From Tahibacter harae (GTDB lineage: Bacteria > Pseudomonadota > Gammaproteobacteria > Xanthomonadales > Rhodanobacteraceae), in contig NZ_JANFQO010000015.1 of assembly GCF_024437735.1 (NCBI RefSeq), positions 62,001 through 126,000 of the forward strand: a stretch of 64,000 nucleotides of DNA. Reading direction: 5' to 3'. The notes beneath the pieces were generated by a model, which was not told the origin of the DNA, searched no databases, and worked only from the letters and a program-made list of their open reading frames with translations. Shown here in pieces: positions 63,663-64,000 of the stretch (position 1 is its first letter; the number at the start of each line of letters is the position of its first letter). A program made the position numbers and the translations under genes.

Positions 63663-64000
63663 TCACCGCGCCAGCCAAAGCGACAACCCCGGCCAGTAAG
63701 TAATGATCAACGTAGCCGCCAACATGATCAGAAAGAACGGCACCGCCGCCCGCACCAAGGTCATCACCGGCTGCCGGAACCGCGCCGAGGCGATATACAG
63801 ATTGATCCCCAGCGGCGGCAGGAAAATGCCGAGCTGCAGGTTGGCCAGGAAAATGATGCCCAGATGCACCGGATCGATCCCGTAGCGCACCGCCACCGGC
63901 AACACCAGCGGCACCAGCAGGATGATCGCCGGAAAGCCTTCCAGCAGCATGCCGAACACCAGCAGGAACAGGTTCAGCGCCAGCAGGAACAGGAACGGAT
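63663..64000 (-). CDS. dctM: TRAP transporter large permease (DctM), C-terminal part
   Basis: The last 111 codons of a membrane protein whose 5' end is outside the window. FGMLLEGFPAIILLVPLVLPVAVRYGIDPVHLGIIFLANLQLGIFLPPLGINLYIASA is the conserved end of the DctM subunit, followed by a final helix (FFLIMLAATLIITYWPGLSLWL). DctM with DctQ and a periplasmic DctP drives Na+-coupled uptake of organic acids. The substrate cannot be told from this fragment. Confidence 0.9.
   Translation of the reverse strand, partial: PFLFLLALNLFLLVFGMLLEGFPAIILLVPLVLPVAVRYGIDPVHLGIIFLANLQLGIFLPPLGINLYIASARFRQPVMTLVRAAVPFFLIMLAATLIITYWPGLSLWLAR

Overview
The window is GC-rich, densely packed chromosome from a gammaproteobacterium, most likely of the Xanthomonadales/Lysobacterales (Rhodanobacteraceae- or Lysobacteraceae-like). 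This is inferred from gene content (LpxO-type lipid A hydroxylase, YgfZ, SdhCDA with an SdhAF4-like assembly factor, class I fumarase, TcdA, Orn), from secreted proteins ending in an (L/I)F-x-(N/D)-G-F-(Q/E) tag, and from intergenic palindromes typical of that order. No rRNA, tRNA or CRISPR array was recognised.

Layout. 1-2314 (minus): sdhAF4-like, sdhC, sdhD and the start of sdhA. 2482-10234: mixed housekeeping genes (ygfZ, a PhnD-type binding protein, a SleB-type cell-wall hydrolase, an MgtE-like transporter, a glycosyltransferase, TatD, TcdA, a cytochrome c'-like protein). 10607-14423: an alpha-hydroxyketone quorum-sensing locus in the order sensor kinase, LqsR-like regulator, CqsA/LqsA synthase. 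14783-19802: a secreted protein, pirin, a cold-shock protein, an alpha/beta hydrolase and fumarase. 20061-27729: two FG-GAP proteins and a 1665-residue DUF11 surface protein. 28367-38470: TerB-like protein, a WD40 relic, orn, a receiver/PAS/GGDEF/EAL protein, two GH18 chitinases, tadA and lpxO.

39017-48385 is a tightly coupled four-gene operon and the best candidate for an undescribed system: a signal-peptide-bearing polytopic membrane protein, a small alpha/beta-hydrolase-like protein that has lost its nucleophile, a three-domain protein (PGRP/Amidase_2-like, serine hydrolase, caspase-like peptidase), and an HExxH metalloprotease. The combination suggests a membrane sensor that controls several hydrolytic effectors, as in a conflict, cell-death or envelope-stress system. 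Its function is not established.

50065-59787 is a 9.7-kb genomic island inserted at the 3' end of guaA. It is bounded by a 17-bp direct repeat (one mismatch) that covers the last codons of guaA. It carries an HTH protein, an Eco57I/MmeI-like DNA methyltransferase, a DEAD-box helicase and a GIY-YIG (T5orf172) protein, followed by the C-terminal end of an ATPase gene cut off by a decayed IS3-family element. A dead IS21 istB relic and a frameshifted tyrosine integrase lie at the guaA side.

59772-62952 (minus) holds guaB and guaA, separated by an intrinsic terminator. 62953-63662 is a mosaic of extragenic repeats with no credible gene. The window ends inside a TRAP-transporter large permease gene.
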